A stretch of 64,000 nucleotides of DNA from Gloeopeniophorella convolvens (GCA_022496205.1 WTXD01000069.1:62001-126000), one strand, 5' to 3'. Counted from the first letter of the stretch, positions 1-13,508 are shown. Numbers and translations are program-made. The notes: generated from the letters alone by a model not told the origin.

Positions 1-3000
1 GTAAGATAAGCCGTGTCACCTGGGCTCGACACGGCGACATTCGAAAGGCGCTCGCCGCCATCTGCCATCGCGCCCTGCCCATGCCAATCGCCATTTGCAA
101 CTATTACATCGGGTCATACGTCGTGCGACAGGAACTCGAAACGTGACGAGACGCACCAGGGGCGACAGCCGACAAGATTTTGTCTTATTGGATACCATTG
201 GTATAGCGATCATCGATATAGCGATTATTGGTATATAGTGATCGCTGACGGAGCGTACGAGACGGACGAATAACAAGTGCCTGGGAGAAGGATGCAAGCA
301 CGTCTGACAGGGTCAGAGCTGGTAGGTTGGCGATGGCCTACGGAATGTAGCTCAGCTTTGTCAGTCATGCCATCACAAGTGATGGGAAGGGCCGTGCACA
401 CCAAAGTTATCGCGCGCCGTCCTTAGATTCTGGGTAAAGATGTAAAGCTTGCTGGCCAGGAGTCGCGAGCGATATTTGGGTAGACAATGAGCTGTGCGGA
501 TGGCACCGACAAGAGGCACCCAGCAACCGAGAATCCGGGCGGGCAGTTTGTGTTCTGTGGAGAGAGTAAGGATTTTTTCCCAGTACTCGAAACCTGGGCG
601 CAGTGAAAACGCGAACTCACGAACCAAGTTCTGTGGCCAGATGTATGCATCGTGTCCATCAAGATAGACTGCGCCACGCATCGCGCACCGCGGCGGACCA
701 CCGTCAAATATGTGGTGGCTCTGTGATCGAGTCGAGGGGCGACCGCTAAGGGAGAGGGGAGCATCTTGTAGGGAAGACGATGGAGTGGGACGAGATGGTC
801 TGAGTGCTGGGGATGACATCGATGACCGTCGGGGTCGTTCAGGCAGGGAAGCTTGGCCGGGTGCGACTCAAATGAGGCAGAAGCAAGATGGTCATATTGG
901 AGCGATACCGAGCTTGCAGGAAACTCAATTCCTGTTTCGGTCCACGATCATGGCAGCTGGGCGTGGCGAGAGCTCCGAACGAAGGAAGTCGGGAAGAGCG
1001 CGTCGTTGTCAGCGGCTTGAGTCAGTGACTGGCTCGAGTCTTCCCGGCAAGCTCCGGCACCACAGTTCGAACAGGTTCGAACGCAGACGCACGGACTCAC
1101 AACTTCTGCGTCTGACATGGACACCTCGGTGCTCGAGCAGTATATTGACCTCCCATCCAACATTCCAGATAAGGCTGGTGATAAAGTGCATCAGTGGGGC
1201 CGAGCTTGGACGGGTTCAGTGGTCGGGCGAAAGTGCGTCTCCCTTTTATGTCGTCCAGGAGCACCACAACTGACATTCGGGGCAGTGCGCTTAATCATGG
1301 CTCCTTCATTGACCAGGGAAGCCAGTCTGGTCAGTGTCAACACCCCGCACGGAAATATCGTGTACCATCATTGCCAGTTGGATTTCACTCTCGCTGCAAT
1401 GTAGCTTGAAGGACGTCCAACCCATATCAAGGGCCGTAGAAAAGCAAGTTCCTGGTTCTACATCAGCCTTCTGGCGAGGCACGTCGGCTCTCAGGGTTCC
1501 CGCCATAGCCGCGGTGCCCCAGTAATGACAGCAACAGCACTGGACAGAAACCTTTTCTCGCTCAAATTGCGAAGGCGCGCCGACCGCGATGTGATACGAC
1601 AGGGCTGCTATCCAAGCTCTATCCTCAATCTCGCCGCAGATGCAGTGGCGGGGTGTGCATATGGGCGGCCGGGGAAAGATATTGGTGCGTCGCATCCGAC
1701 CTCAGAAAGTGACGTGTCCCCATCACCCCTCATTGCAGAGCTTGATGCATCCTGCCAGATCTCGCAGCCTTCCTCTCCTGTTCGTCTCCCAAACACCTGC
1801 AGGCATCTGCCTTCTGATTCTACTCCCGGTTGCGGTATAACTACTCGACTGTTATGGAATCCTTTCGAGAGGTCTTGCATTCGCTCTTTGGTGCACGGTA
1901 GCGTGAGATTGCCGCGCCTTTGACGTCGGTCTTCCCTCAGGACATCATCCGCGCTGCTATTGACTACTGACTACTGATTTCTCCCATCGGGATCGCTTCC
2001 GGACCTCCGGTCTCCTGATTTTGCCTGAACGCATCGGTCAAGACTTGCAGAATTCCAGTCCAGGTCCCTTCCAGATCGGGTTCCACGCGTAGTCCTCCCG
2101 GCTAGTTACTGTTGATGCTGCCTATCGCTGTTGCTCCAACACGCTCCCTCTATTTTTCCACGTCCGGCTTATTCGACAGAGCACGGAGGTTCATTCTTGG
2201 TTTCCTCAGGACCTGGGTCGCGCCGAAGCCCAAGCCATCGATGTAAGGCCGCGAGGAAGTCGCGCCTTTTCCAAGGTCCAACCCACCATGTATAGGTTCT
2301 TCTATCACCTGTTACATCTGTCTAATAGAACGCTTGATCGTCGTCACGGCTTGCTGAATGCGGCGCCTTTCAATGAAGCTATTGTGAGGCCTGTATTTAC
2401 GACGCAGTGGTCTCGAGGCACAGCTCGAGCTCGAGCTGCTCCCTTGAGGGGCACACCCGCATACCCAGAGAAACCTCATCGGAAACTACCCGGGGTTGGT
2501 TGAAGGTGAGTCACCTACAAGCACTTTACTGAAGTCCGGCTCATTGATTCGAATCCAGCGAAAATAGTTACATGTTGCATGTAATTGATAATCACGTGCG
2601 CTCACCCGCTCTCACGTGGTTCAGCCCCACACGCACACCAACGCGTTTTATAACGCTCGTTGTAATGCGTCTGGTAGACGCATGGCGATGCTAGCGAAAT
2701 ATGATTCTTGTATGAATGCACATAATGTCCCACACAGAACAACGGACCTCAAGGCTTTGCTACCTGGACTTCTGCGCCAGAACGTCGCCATCTTCACAAT
2801 CAGCCTACAGCAATGCCATCGACTCTAACCGATTCCTCCACACCGCGCGCCTGCTCAGAGGCGCTCTATTAGCTGTCTATTATTACCCCGGAAGGTCGCG
2901 CAAGTCCTGCTCCAGAAGCCAGCCCGTGAGAAGTGATTTGACGCGGGCGCTTACCTTGTCGCGTTGTGCGCCTCGCATTGCCCCGCATTCACCCATCCAA

Positions 3001-4212
3001 GTTTCTTCATCCTCACTCTGGCACATCCAAACCGAGAATATTACAATGTACGTTCCTTCCCTTACTCACACCATCACCCACCTAATAACGGCGGGTAGAA
3101 TCACGTTGAGCACGATGGGCATCCTTCGACGGCCGAGGGCGTTGTAGGCGAGCTTAGAAGCCGTCGTTGAATCGGTCCTGTATACGTTAGCATCGTTCGC
3201 CCTGCCTTGCTGACTTTATTCCCTAGCTTCTATTCCCCCGCACCGAAAATCCAGACCAGAACATTCAGCAAGCCCAGTAGGGCGGTGAGGGAATAAAACT
3301 TGGTCCGATGGTGCGTTGCCACGATCTAACTGCGACGCCAGATCGAGATATGACCTCCGTTCTGGCAGGATCAGCCCCAGACTTCGCGGGATGCGCTGGT
3401 TGCAGACTCCAGGAGGCAAATTTTTGCGCTGAGAGGTCTTGGATACAACTTCCACGCCGGTTCTTTCTCGCGCGACTTCCCTTAGAGACCCGAACTCTTT
3501 GTTCCGACTGAGCTTAGCGCGTTCTATACGCACTTAGAATGTACTTGTTACGATTTCTTTGTCTTCTCTGTGACGCATATTCAAATGACCTGGCAGCTGA
3601 CGCCAACCACGAGGCCTGGCAGTACGTGCACGAGCAAAACCCCGCGGTCCTGCTCGCTGCCCAGTGTTCACTTCAAGGCACAGCTTTATCTCAATTCCTG
3701 TGGATGACCAATGCCTCGACGCACTTCCCAGGAATAGTCACGGCGCCTCGAGTGCCGTCTTCCGGGACTACTTAGATACGCAGGTAGAATTCCTCTCAGT
3801 ATCGATGCCCGAACCACGAAGAGCGCTGACTCCAGTCTCGCACTCGATCGCTTCGATGCAAATCTGTATTATATTCTAGTACTTTTCACGTCTGAGACTT
3901 GGTCTAGTACGGACTGTAGAAATAAATACCCCGGTATCGGGTGGTTCTCGAAAGCGCGCGAGGCGATTCTGTACGAAACGGAAGCGCCGCTCAGTATACT
4001 CGCGCGCTGGCAAGGCGAGAACTGAGGTGGCTGGTGCTCGAACAGTCGGTTATCAACAGGCTCAGCCACTGCTGTACAGTACCAAAATTCAAGCCACCCG
4101 GAAGCAAATGTGCAAGCCCTTGCGGGCATAGACAACGCGCATGACTTAGCGCGAAACGGTTCGCCGGGGCCCGGCCCGGGCCACCGGCACAGAAAGTACG
4201 AAGGTAAAAAGG
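1..4212. other. No recognisable gene
   Basis: I read both strands and found only short open frames with no family resemblance, no convincing exon chain and no repeat shared with the rest of the window. Small structures are present: an AT-rich inverted repeat around 206-245 and a 7-bp hairpin at 2665-2683. The stretch lies outside the tandem array and may be ordinary intergenic DNA or very old decayed sequence. Small genes with many introns could be missed by eye. Confidence 0.4.
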
Positions 4213-5131
4213 ACTCGCGCGCATCGAACCCTCCTTTCCCTCTTACCACCACCATCCCTTGGGCGCTTGTGGGTTCCACCCTTGGGGGGTGGGCTGTCAT
4301 CCGGCGACATTGCAGTCCATCCACCCCCTTCCTCTCTGGCCTCCCTCCCAGAGACCTCTCCTCTCCTTCCTTTCCCCCTTTTTCACTCAGTGGATCACAG
4401 TCAAGAGAGGCTGGTTTGGACCACTTCCAGTCATCCGTGTGTTTTGTTATCCGTCACAGTATCATTGTTGCAAGGAGTTCAGGACACGGCTGAGGGCAAT
4501 AAGTTTGTCTCTGACAACGCCCCTGAAGGCCTAACCCCTGTTACTTGCCGCTGTGGCACTGGCCTTTGTTAGTTGGAAGGGATATAGGCCGAAATTTGGG
4601 GAGAACCTGGCCTGTCCCCCCCTCAGTGCGAGGCCCGACCGGCATCTTAGGCAGCCGATGAAGATGGATCATGGCCATGGCCTAGAGTGTTCTGGACTTT
4701 CTGATTGCGGCGCCGATTCCCCCCTTTTCCCACTCTCCCTTTTCACCATCCCGCTTCTTACCCCATCCTCCTTTTATATCACATCGATCGCTTTGCCACT
4801 CACCCCCTCGGACTCAGGTCGTTCCCCCCGGACCTTACCCCTCGGACCTCCCCCTCATTCCTTTTCTTTTATTTATTTTTGGCATGCGTTCGGTTTTGGC
4901 CGGCCTTGGCCCGCCTCTTGTCCCGCCTCTGCCGCCCTTCGGACAGCGCTGGGCTTCCCACCCGCCGCCCTTTCAGATTTTGATTACTTACTACTACTCC
5001 TATTTACGTCCGGTCATTCCCTGCAGACATTTTACTCGACCCTGTACAACTGTATTGCCTAGTAGTGTGGTGCTGTTAGGTAGTGCGACCGCGTCTTGCA
5101 ATGGACTCGCTGTTGCAGTATATAAATGCTG

Positions 5132-5167
<36 letters not shown>

Positions 5168-5173
5168 GCGCGC
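4213..5173 (+). mobile_element. Candidate retroposed sequence ending in poly(A)30
   Basis: A run of 30 A residues occupies 5135-5164, and a TATAAA hexamer at 5120-5125 lies where a polyadenylation signal would be. The ten bases actcgcgcgc occur at 4213-4222 and again at 5164-5173, directly after the A run, which is what a target-site duplication would look like. The body is strongly pyrimidine-rich and has no recognisable protein or Pol III promoter boxes. A processed copy of an mRNA or a SINE-like element are both possible. A chance CG-rich repeat beside a microsatellite is the alternative. Confidence 0.35.
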
Positions 5174-6760
5174 GTTTGTCCGCACACGCGCACATAGAAT
5201 GTGAAGCGTATAGTAAATGAATGACATACTGAGTCCATTCCAACACGGACAAGTACTGTACCGTGCTCCAATTCCCCTTTTCCCCTTCCACTGGTGCTCA
5301 TGCTGAGCATGCCGGGCAACGCACTGAACCAGCACCAAATGTGAGCCTCACTGTGCCAGCAAAGGTGACCACCGACTCGGTGTGCGCGAAACAAACGCAT
5401 GCGATATCCGAGCCAGACCGCCGGCACCGGGCACGGTCTCTCAAGATCTCAAATCTAAGATCGCAGGCCCCGGGCCTCGCCGCTCGGCCTCGGGCATTGA
5501 GTCAGGTTCGCCGTTCGCCAGCCGAGTCAGTCCGAGTCAGTGCCAGCAGGCTCGCCTTAAGGGCTTTTGTCGTCGCCGCATCTTCAACTGTTCCCCAATC
5601 TCGAAGAATGCCTGACTCTCCAGTGACCGCTGCCACGCTGGCATGTTTTATCTTCGACCATCACGCGCACCTTCCCGGCAATCTCGAACTTGAGTTGAAC
5701 ACGAGCAACTGCCACCAGTGACCCAGCAAGCCAGCTTCAATGTTTACCATTCCCTGCCCTCCGAGTGCTACCCGCTCTGCCTAGTCTCGCTCTGTTATCG
5801 AAAATGGGCTGCATCTAGCTCTCACGCCCGGCGCATGACACCGTTGTCCAGTTTTCCTGGAGTAGGAGGCATGAGGCGTGTCATCCGGGCTCGGAGTGTT
5901 GGACATTGTGCGTTTCTCCCCTTTTGTTGCGAGATAGCACTTCTTCGGTGCGTCACTCCACCTGTATAATATGTCACCGTGGTGCAAGTACACTGTTCGG
6001 ACAGATGTAGCCACCGTCCATCGGCCATGGTGACTATTTCCCGTCTTCGAGCTTCAACCGCCACGTTCGGTGTATCCCCCATGCAATCCAAATACGTTTT
6101 TTCTCCGCTCCATTCGTCTTGAATCCGCGTGGTATGATCACTCTGAACACGAGTCCTGACCGTCTCCGCACGCGACACGTCCAATTCACCTGCTGCCGTC
6201 TCGCTTCCGCTCCGCGTCGACCAGTGCCCGCTGTACAATACAGTGAGTTTCGGCTCTCAGATTTCATTCCTGTGCATCATCTGAAAGGATGGCGGCTATC
6301 TTCTGACGGACGCCCTGCGCCACAACACCACAGCATGTCATCGTGACGACTGCATGGCGGGATTGCGCGATACAGTTATGCGTGCGACTGTGATACAACG
6401 CGACCTGGCACATTTCAAGACAGGAAATAGGGCATCGCAGGTAGCATCGGCCGACTTGTGCTGAGCACCAGGCTCGGTGGCTCCATGTTAGGGAACTTCG
6501 ATCAACAAGACGATGGTGCACAGCAGCGTTCGGGACCATGCGATACGACTGAGCGCAGAGCGCGAGTACTGGTGCTAAGCGCTAATTGCGCTTGACACAT
6601 ACTATTTGCGGCCTATCGCCGCCGAGTATCAACACGTCACGTAGCTGGCCTCGTCGCGTGTTCCTCCTCGTCCTACGCCTTCAACCGTCGATCTAGTAAC
6701 ACTGTCCGTAATTCCGTCCATCGTCCATCGTTCCAGGGCTCATCGCAGCTTCAGGACACG
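5174..6760. other. No recognisable gene; upstream of NLR1
   Basis: No supported gene on either strand. The last few hundred bases must hold the promoter and leader of NLR1. They do not resemble the conserved 5' flank shared by NLR2, NLR3 and NLR4, so the first array member has a different promoter region. Confidence 0.4.
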
Positions 6761-9700
6761 ATGGGTGATCAAACAACGCCGAGATCGTGAGTGAAGACAA
6801 GATTCAGGATGGTTTCAAGCTGATGTCGCGTCCATTACCGTTCCTCTATCAGTCTGAGAGTATTTGGGTCGCGGGAATCAGGTATAACGTGCGTTTGGAG
6901 CCCATTTCAGTGTCATGATTGACACGATCGCCGAGCAGCTCAGATATTGTCACGGCGCCTGAAAGCGCAGCTCGACCGCAAACCGCCCGATTCACTTTGA
7001 AGGGTGAGCGCTTGAGCCTCGGATCTCCACATGTCTCACGATTCTGAACTTCTCTGCTGTAGTCATTCGTGCGAACGGTCTCACGTCACTTCAATTTGCC
7101 AAGGGCATCAAATGGCTTCCTTCCGGCAACAATCGGCGTTTTATTGTAACTGCAACCGACAGCGTAACGACCAGCGCGACGCCCGGTGTCAAGGACGATG
7201 GCCAGTCAGTCATATGGGACGTGACACTTGGCGAGTTGTGAGCGTCAGCTGTCTGGCTCTCTATTCCAATTGCCGGCTGACGAACTCCTGCAGTTTAGTG
7301 AAATCAGGTTCAAGCCTCAGTCTTCGCCTTGTCGCGAAACGGAGGCTGCACTCGGACGTCCTCGTAGGAACCGTCGAACTGCCGTTTGAATCACTCTGCG
7401 CCTCGTTCTCGCGTGGTACGTCCAACGTGCCAGAGCCGCATTTCTTTGTTTCTCGGAATTCAACGATCCGGTTGTAGACATCACGATTGTTCCTGGTGCG
7501 GGCGTTGCTACACTGTCTACGCGGCAAGTCACACTGAGCGTGGAGATCGCAGTCCGAGAGGTACGCGCCCCGTTCTGACTACGATATCAGCACTCCTGAC
7601 CCTGCTGTATGTTGATATTTTGGATAGCTGCTACATGTTATCTCCACCAGCGGTAGTCAGCCCACAAGTTCATTCAGAAAGAACGACCTCGAGACGCGTG
7701 CCCAGATGACGTTGAGTCGAGCAGATGAGGCGGCGACATCGATGATATTCGCTTCGGGGCCACTCTCGAAATTCATGGACAGCGCGGATCAAAGGCCGGA
7801 ACAGCTGAGTCAGGCAGGCGACCTGTACAGTACGTGGGAAATGGCGGTCAACAAGCTGAAGTGGGTTGTAGATGTCACAGAGAAGATAGCAGAGGTACCT
7901 TTGAGCTATCTCCTTATTCACATAAAGAGATCGGCTGACGTCCGTCGACCAGGTTCATCCCTATGCAAAGATGGCATGGAGCATCCTATGTTTCATCCCA
8001 AAGGTACGTCTTCTGCCCTTACCGGGAGTCGCAGAATACACAGTGCCTGACGTTGCTCGAACACCCAGACATTCTTGTCTCAAGTCAAACGCGATGCCAA
8101 TGCCTTGACATTACTCCAAGCCATTCACGACTCGTTTGATCTCCTGGAAGAAGCAAGCTTCCTAGAAGCTGCTAGGCCACGATCAAAACAGGCTCGAATC
8201 CTCAAGGATATGTTACGACATGTATGCGACTGTGGAGACTTCATTCAGACATACGCCCAGAACACAGATTTCTGTGCGTACCATATGTCGGTGACGCGGA
8301 TTTACACTAACTCGCACTTTACAGGGAGGCGATTGTGGCATAACATGGGTCGCAGAGTTGATGATCGAATTCGCGACTACTGCACGAAGCTTGAAGATAT
8401 GCGGGTGGACCTACTGCGGCACGCTACCATAGCCACCGAGAGAGCTGCCTTGACAATCGAGGCCAACTTGGGGGGCATGTCTGCCCGAATCGACCAAGCG
8501 TCTACTCGACTTGATGGGATCTCTCGCCAGCTGGAAGGCATTCTGAGCATTGCAGTTGACGCAGGTACGTGGTTCTGAAAGACGGCGTGAATATAAGACT
8601 TACAGTCTCACCTCTGGGCAGGTATCAACGCTCTGATCCGCGAAATCCCATATCCATCAGATGCATCCTTCCGCAGCGACAAGGGATGTCTCTCCGGCAC
8701 CCGGACTGCGTTCTTGGATCACATCACCGACTGGGTGAATAACCCCAATTCGACGCGCGGAATGGTGCTGTTCGGGCAAGCGGGGACGGGCAAATCATCA
8801 ATCGCACACGAGGTCGCCCGCCGCTTCGGTGAAATGCGCCGTCTTACGTCGTCGTTCATCTTTTTGCGCGGTGAACAAACAGATCGAGAGCCTCACCTCC
8901 TCTTCACCGGCCTCGCACGCGACCTATCAGATCGTTACCCTACCTTTCGATCCTGCTTGGGCAGGATGGTCCAGAACGATACGTCTACTCGGCGTGGCAC
9001 GAAAGACCTCGCAAAAGTATTCGAATACCTGGTGTTACAGCCGCTTGCGGACGCAGCCATCGTCGGTCCTATTTTCATCGTTGTTGACGCCCTAGATGAA
9101 GCATCGGGTGTGACCGGCCGAAATGGGCTGCATACGTTCCTCGCGGACCACATCTGCGATCTCCCTCCAAACCTCCGCATCCTCGTCACCTCGAGACCGG
9201 AGTACGATATCGAGCGTGCTTTTCACGGTGCCGAGTCGATCAGTGTCATACGGATGGATGATCCTGCGCTATCTGCTGCCTCTGGGGCGGACATTCGTGC
9301 CTATCTCGAAGCCAACCTGCTCCCTAGTCTCTATCAAGAGCACGGCGAAGATTTCGCAAGGAAGGCGGAGGGATTATTTCAGTGGGCTGCCGCGGCTTGT
9401 CGGTACATTCAAGAGCCACCCAGCGGGCTTACAGAGGAAGATCTCGTGCGGCGCCTCTTGGAACCTATCCCAGATCACCAGAGAAACCATCCTCTGGATG
9501 CTCTATACACTACGATTCTTGAATCATATTTCGACCTCAACGACCCTCACATTCAACGAAGATACCAATCAGTCATGGGTCAATTGTTTTCCGCGTTCGA
9601 ACCATTATCCAGCCTTTCGCTAAGCGATCTGCGGCGTTACTCCCACCCCGACGACAAGGATGATGATAGTTCCGTCTCCGCTACTGTTCGCAACCTCGGC

Positions 9701-11365
9701 TCACTTCTAAGCAATGTCTCCCCTGCTGACTCTGGCCGGCCCATAACCCCACTTCACACATCATTCCGTGACTTTCTCGCTTCGAAGGAGAGGTCGGGGA
9801 AGTTTTGGATAGATGTCGCCGCTTCTCATCGCCAGATTGCGTACTACTGCCTCGGCCTCCTGATTGATAAAGTTCACTTCAACATGTGCAACTTTGTGTC
9901 ATCGTATCAAAAGAACTCGGAGGTTCCTGACATCGACTCCCTCATAGCTCGCTACATCTCTCACGCTCTATCCTACGCCACTCGTTTCTGGGATGATCAC
10001 TTACAACACGCGCCATTTCATACCGATTTGGTCGGAAAACTCCAAGCGCTCGTGCTCACGAAGTTCCCGTTTTGGCTCGAGTCTCTCAGCCTTCTTGGCT
10101 GCGTCGATCTCGCTCTGCAAGCATTGTCGACGTTGAAAGCATGGCTGGCCGTCAGGCGAAGTGTAAGTATCCCACGTTGCTCCTCCCCATGCGAACACTC
10201 ACGCGCGGCGACCCGACAGAACCCTGCTGCGGAAGTACGCACACTTTTGGCATTCGTCGATGACGCAACCGCGTTCGTGCGATACTTCGCCATGCCCATG
10301 TCCCAGAGTGCCCCGCACATCTACCTATCTGCGCTCCCATTCTCCCCAGCGTCATCGCTTGTCCTCAAGCACTATGGAAAGATGTTCCTAAACACTATAG
10401 CGCTGGAACGGGGAAGGCTATCTCATTGGCCAGCGCAGGAGACAGTCATCGGCGTGGGCGCAATGTGCCTTTCCGTTGCATTCTCTCCGGACGGCACATG
10501 CGTTGCTTCCGGCCTGGCGGATGGTACGATCCACATGTTCAGCTCCTTGACCGGTCAGGAGATCAGAGGACCGTTCATCGGGCATGAAGACTGGGTCGGA
10601 TCTGTCGTGTTCTTCCCAGATGGCCGACAACTCGTCTCTGGGTCGAATGATGGTACAATCCGGGTATGGGACACTGCGACAGGGAAGGCAGTCTCAGAGC
10701 CATTCACGGGACACACGGGTTGGGTCAACGCCGTCGCGCTCTCACAGGATGGCCAGCACGTAGCCTCAGGCTCGGATGACCGAACGATCCGTGTCTGGGA
10801 TGTCTCCACAGGACAAATAATCACGGAGCTATTCACAGGACACACAGGCCCCGTCAAGTCTGTCGCGTTCTCCCCGGATGGTCGCAGTGTCGTCTCGGGC
10901 TCAGATGATAGGACCATTCGTGTATGGAGTGTAACAGGAGAGCCGGTTGCAGGGCCTCTCGAGGGACACACCGACGTTGTCAACTCTGTCACGTTCTCCC
11001 CGGATGGACAGTATATTGTCTCTGGTTCGGAGGATCGGAGGATCTGCATCTGGGATGCCACCACATCGAGTTCAATCGCAGCATCGCTCGAGAGGCATAC
11101 CGACCCTGTCAACTCCGTCGCTGTCTCTCAGGACAGCCAATACATCGTCTCGTGTTCGGATGATTCGACCATTCGTGTCTGGAATGCTGCGACCAGATCA
11201 CCGGTTGGGGAGTCACTCACTGGCCATGGAAGTTCCATTAGGTCCATCGCACTCTCACCGGATGGTAGACACGTCGTATCAGGCTCGGAAGACGAGACAG
11301 TGCGCATCTGGGATATGTTCGCGGCCCGGCCAGCCGATCCTGCGAGAGAGGGATCTGTAGCCTAG
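6761..11365 (+). CDS. NLR1: C2-NACHT-WD40 NLR-like protein, cut short by a stop
   Basis: Proposed exons are 6761-6786, 6939-7003, 7063-7237, 7294-7415, 7478-7560, 7661-7894, 7953-8003, 8069-8273, 8325-8564, 8622-10162 and 10220-11365, joining to 1295 aa. The start exon reads MGDQTTPRS and parallels the short start exon of the other copies. A C2-like beta-sandwich (about residues 31-157, with the strand FIVTATD) is followed by a helical region and a NACHT ATPase. The NACHT has Walker A GQAGTGKS near 452-459 and Walker B with DALDEA. A linker and seven WD40 repeats follow. A net gain of three bases creates TAG at 11363-11365, just after repeat 7; the other copies read on there. Family members are presumed cytosolic receptors that oligomerise through NACHT when the WD40 ligand sensor is engaged. 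The N-terminal half diverges from copies 2-4 and has one extra intron (7561-7660), while the NACHT is closest to NLR2. The product may be a one-propeller form or a pseudogene. Exons 1 and 2 are the least certain. Confidence 0.75.
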
Positions 11366-12667
11366 CGAGACCTCAACATCCCACTTTCGCAGGATAGCCA
11401 GGGCATCATCACAGGTCTGCAGGGTCACACAGTCGACGCCTTTGATGAAACTGAAGTAGAGACAGATTTTGGATCACTTGGGGGGCATACGGACACCGTT
11501 TGGTCTGTCGCGTTCTCACCGGATGGCCGCCTTGTCGCCTCAGGCTCTAAGGATCGCACAATCCGCATCTGGGACGCCGCAACGGGTCAGGCATTTGGAG
11601 AGCCTCTCACAGGACATACAGACGAGGTCAACTCTGTTGCTTTCTCGCCGGATCGTCGGTGCGTTGCTTCTGGCTCAGATGATCAGACGATCCGCGTCTG
11701 GGATGTCACGACAGGCCAGCTCGTTATCGGGCCACTCGAGGGACCTCAAGACGGGATCTCGTCTGTCGTGTTCTCTCCCGATGGCAAGCGAATCGTCTCG
11801 AGCTCTTCTGACGAGACGATCTGTATGTGGGACACCGCGACGGGAAAGGCAGTGGCCGGGCCATTCATGGGTCATGGCACACGCGCGATCCGATCCATCG
11901 CGTTCTCGCCCAATGGCCAATATATCGCCTCGGCCTCGAATGATCATGCGATCCGGGTGTGGGATGCTACGACAGGACAGGAAACTGCAGAATCATTCAC
12001 GGGACATACAGATTGGATCTACTGTGTCACGTTCTCTCCCAATGGCCGATACGTTGCCTCCGCCTCGCACGACCACTCGATCCGCATCTGGGATGCTGAA
12101 ACAGGACAGCCAGCTGCGGATCCTTTCGAGGATGGCAACCCTTTTCCCTTATCTGTCTCATTCTCGCCAGACGGTCGCCGAATCGTCTCGGGCTGGTCGG
12201 ACGGCGCCATTCGCATCTTGGACTCCAGAACAGGGCGCCCAGTCTGTGACCCTCTCATAGGACACGCAGGCAGGGTCGCGTCGGTCGCTTACTCTCCCGA
12301 TGGCCAACACATTGTCTCGGGTTCATACGACACTTCAGTTCGGTTGTGGACCACGCCAGCGACCGGCACATCCGTAACAGGTGTTCCAAGCTTGGACCAT
12401 CCCCGCCCCATCTCCTACAGTGGCGCTACCCCAGTCTCTGTAGAGTTTCGGACCGATCAAGGGCTCGTGGTGGACGACGATGGGTGGATTCGAGGGTCCG
12501 GTGGTGAGCTCGTAGTCTGGATCCCTGAGCCGCACCGGGTTAGCCTTCCCCGGCCGAATAATGTGTGGGTCAGGGCGAAACACGAGACTATATTGGACGG
12601 TAGTCATTTTGTTCATGGATCGAATTGGACGATGTGTTTCGCAAATGACCCGGGTTCTGCGTTGTAG
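11366..12667 (+). pseudogene. NLR1 second WD40 propeller, stranded behind the stop
   Basis: These 433 codons stay open in the same frame as NLR1 and align with repeats 8-14 and the C-terminal tail of NLR2 and NLR4. They include the spacer that begins RDLN, the repeat signatures FSPDG and RIWD, and the tail motif DDDGWIRG. No further stop or frameshift is visible up to the natural stop at 12665-12667, so the upstream stop may be recent. It would be translated only by readthrough, reinitiation or splicing around the stop, none of which the sequence shows. Confidence 0.75.
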
Positions 12668-13508
12668 GTATATTGTGTATTCGATGATACTGCGTTGCGT
12701 TGTACGATACTTTGCTCGTGTTGCGGATTCGTGCAGAACCAACTACTCAGTTGTTCAAGTCCTCCCTGCACCTCGTATTTGCAAGTCTGTCCCATTGAGC
12801 TCACAGATCTTCAATTATATGAGAAGTCCTCGTTCAATTGCGCGGAGACAATCATCCACGCGTCGGAGTCGATACATACGCTCATCAAATAGATGCCCCA
12901 AGCTACCGACTGAGAGGCTTTGCCAGTAAATAACGGGGGCAGCATCGATGGAAGATGACTGGAACTGGAGATATCGTAGGGTATACTGAATGTCAGGGAA
13001 AGGGAGGGGAAAGAGTGCGCATTGACATGCGCAAGCAGCCAGGATGCGCTGGACAAGTGCTAAGGCCAACGGCCTAGGTAAGCGGAGATATTTTGTAGGC
13101 TGAATCGTTAGTTCAGATAGGCAGCGCGGGGAGACGTGGCTGGGCGCACTTCAACGCCAACATCCTGCATGACATAGCAGTCCCGATGTCGGGGTACCCA
13201 TTGTCAGTCGTCCTCACTGTCCTGTTCGCACCGTATCGCGGGATGCTGACACGCCATCGGTGTGGCGACCATAGGCAGGGACACGAGGAGAAAAAGTGTG
13301 CTGCGTAGCTGATCGTTGTAGCAGACGGAGTACGGCACGATATCGTTGAGCAATACTGAGAAGGGCGGGAGCGGATCGGATTTCTGTTTGGCTGTCATCG
13401 TTGAGGAAAATACGGTCAAGATAATGGTAGGAACGCACATGCGGGGAATGGGTCTGGGCTATCGCAACAGCCAAACAGCAGCATCGAGCTCAGTCGGGAC
13501 TCGGCCCG
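12668..13508 (-). pseudogene. Shared NLR 3' flank with minus-strand membrane-gene fragment, copy 1
   Basis: This flank recurs behind all four NLRs. The part at 13265-13350 encodes on the minus strand a hydrophobic piece with PYSVCYNDQ, matching LNDMAPYTICYNDQ in copy 2. The upstream hydrophobic segment is missing here. The helicase fragment that follows in the other units is absent too: the sequence jumps near 13360 directly to the tail of the unassigned gene (open frame around 13380-13460). The parent gene is not recognised. Confidence 0.4.

Noticed and set aside
177..250. AT-rich stretch with repeated TATAGCGAT and an inverted GCGATCA/TGATCGC
   Set aside because: Too short and isolated to assign; no flanking duplication or gene relation seen.
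2665..2683. ATGCGTC..GACGCAT hairpin
   Set aside because: Seven base pairs with a 5-base loop and no T run or neighbouring gene end; expected by chance in a window of this size.
4553..5062. 169-codon open frame on the + strand
   Set aside because: Low-complexity, pyrimidine-driven composition without domains; it lies in the putative retroposed segment and looks incidental.
10555..11112. Long minus-strand open frame opposite the WD40 repeats (also at 20971-21354, 34192-34608 and 46544-46957)
   Set aside because: It recurs wherever WD40 repeats occur and is a by-product of their codon use; it has no start context or family resemblance.
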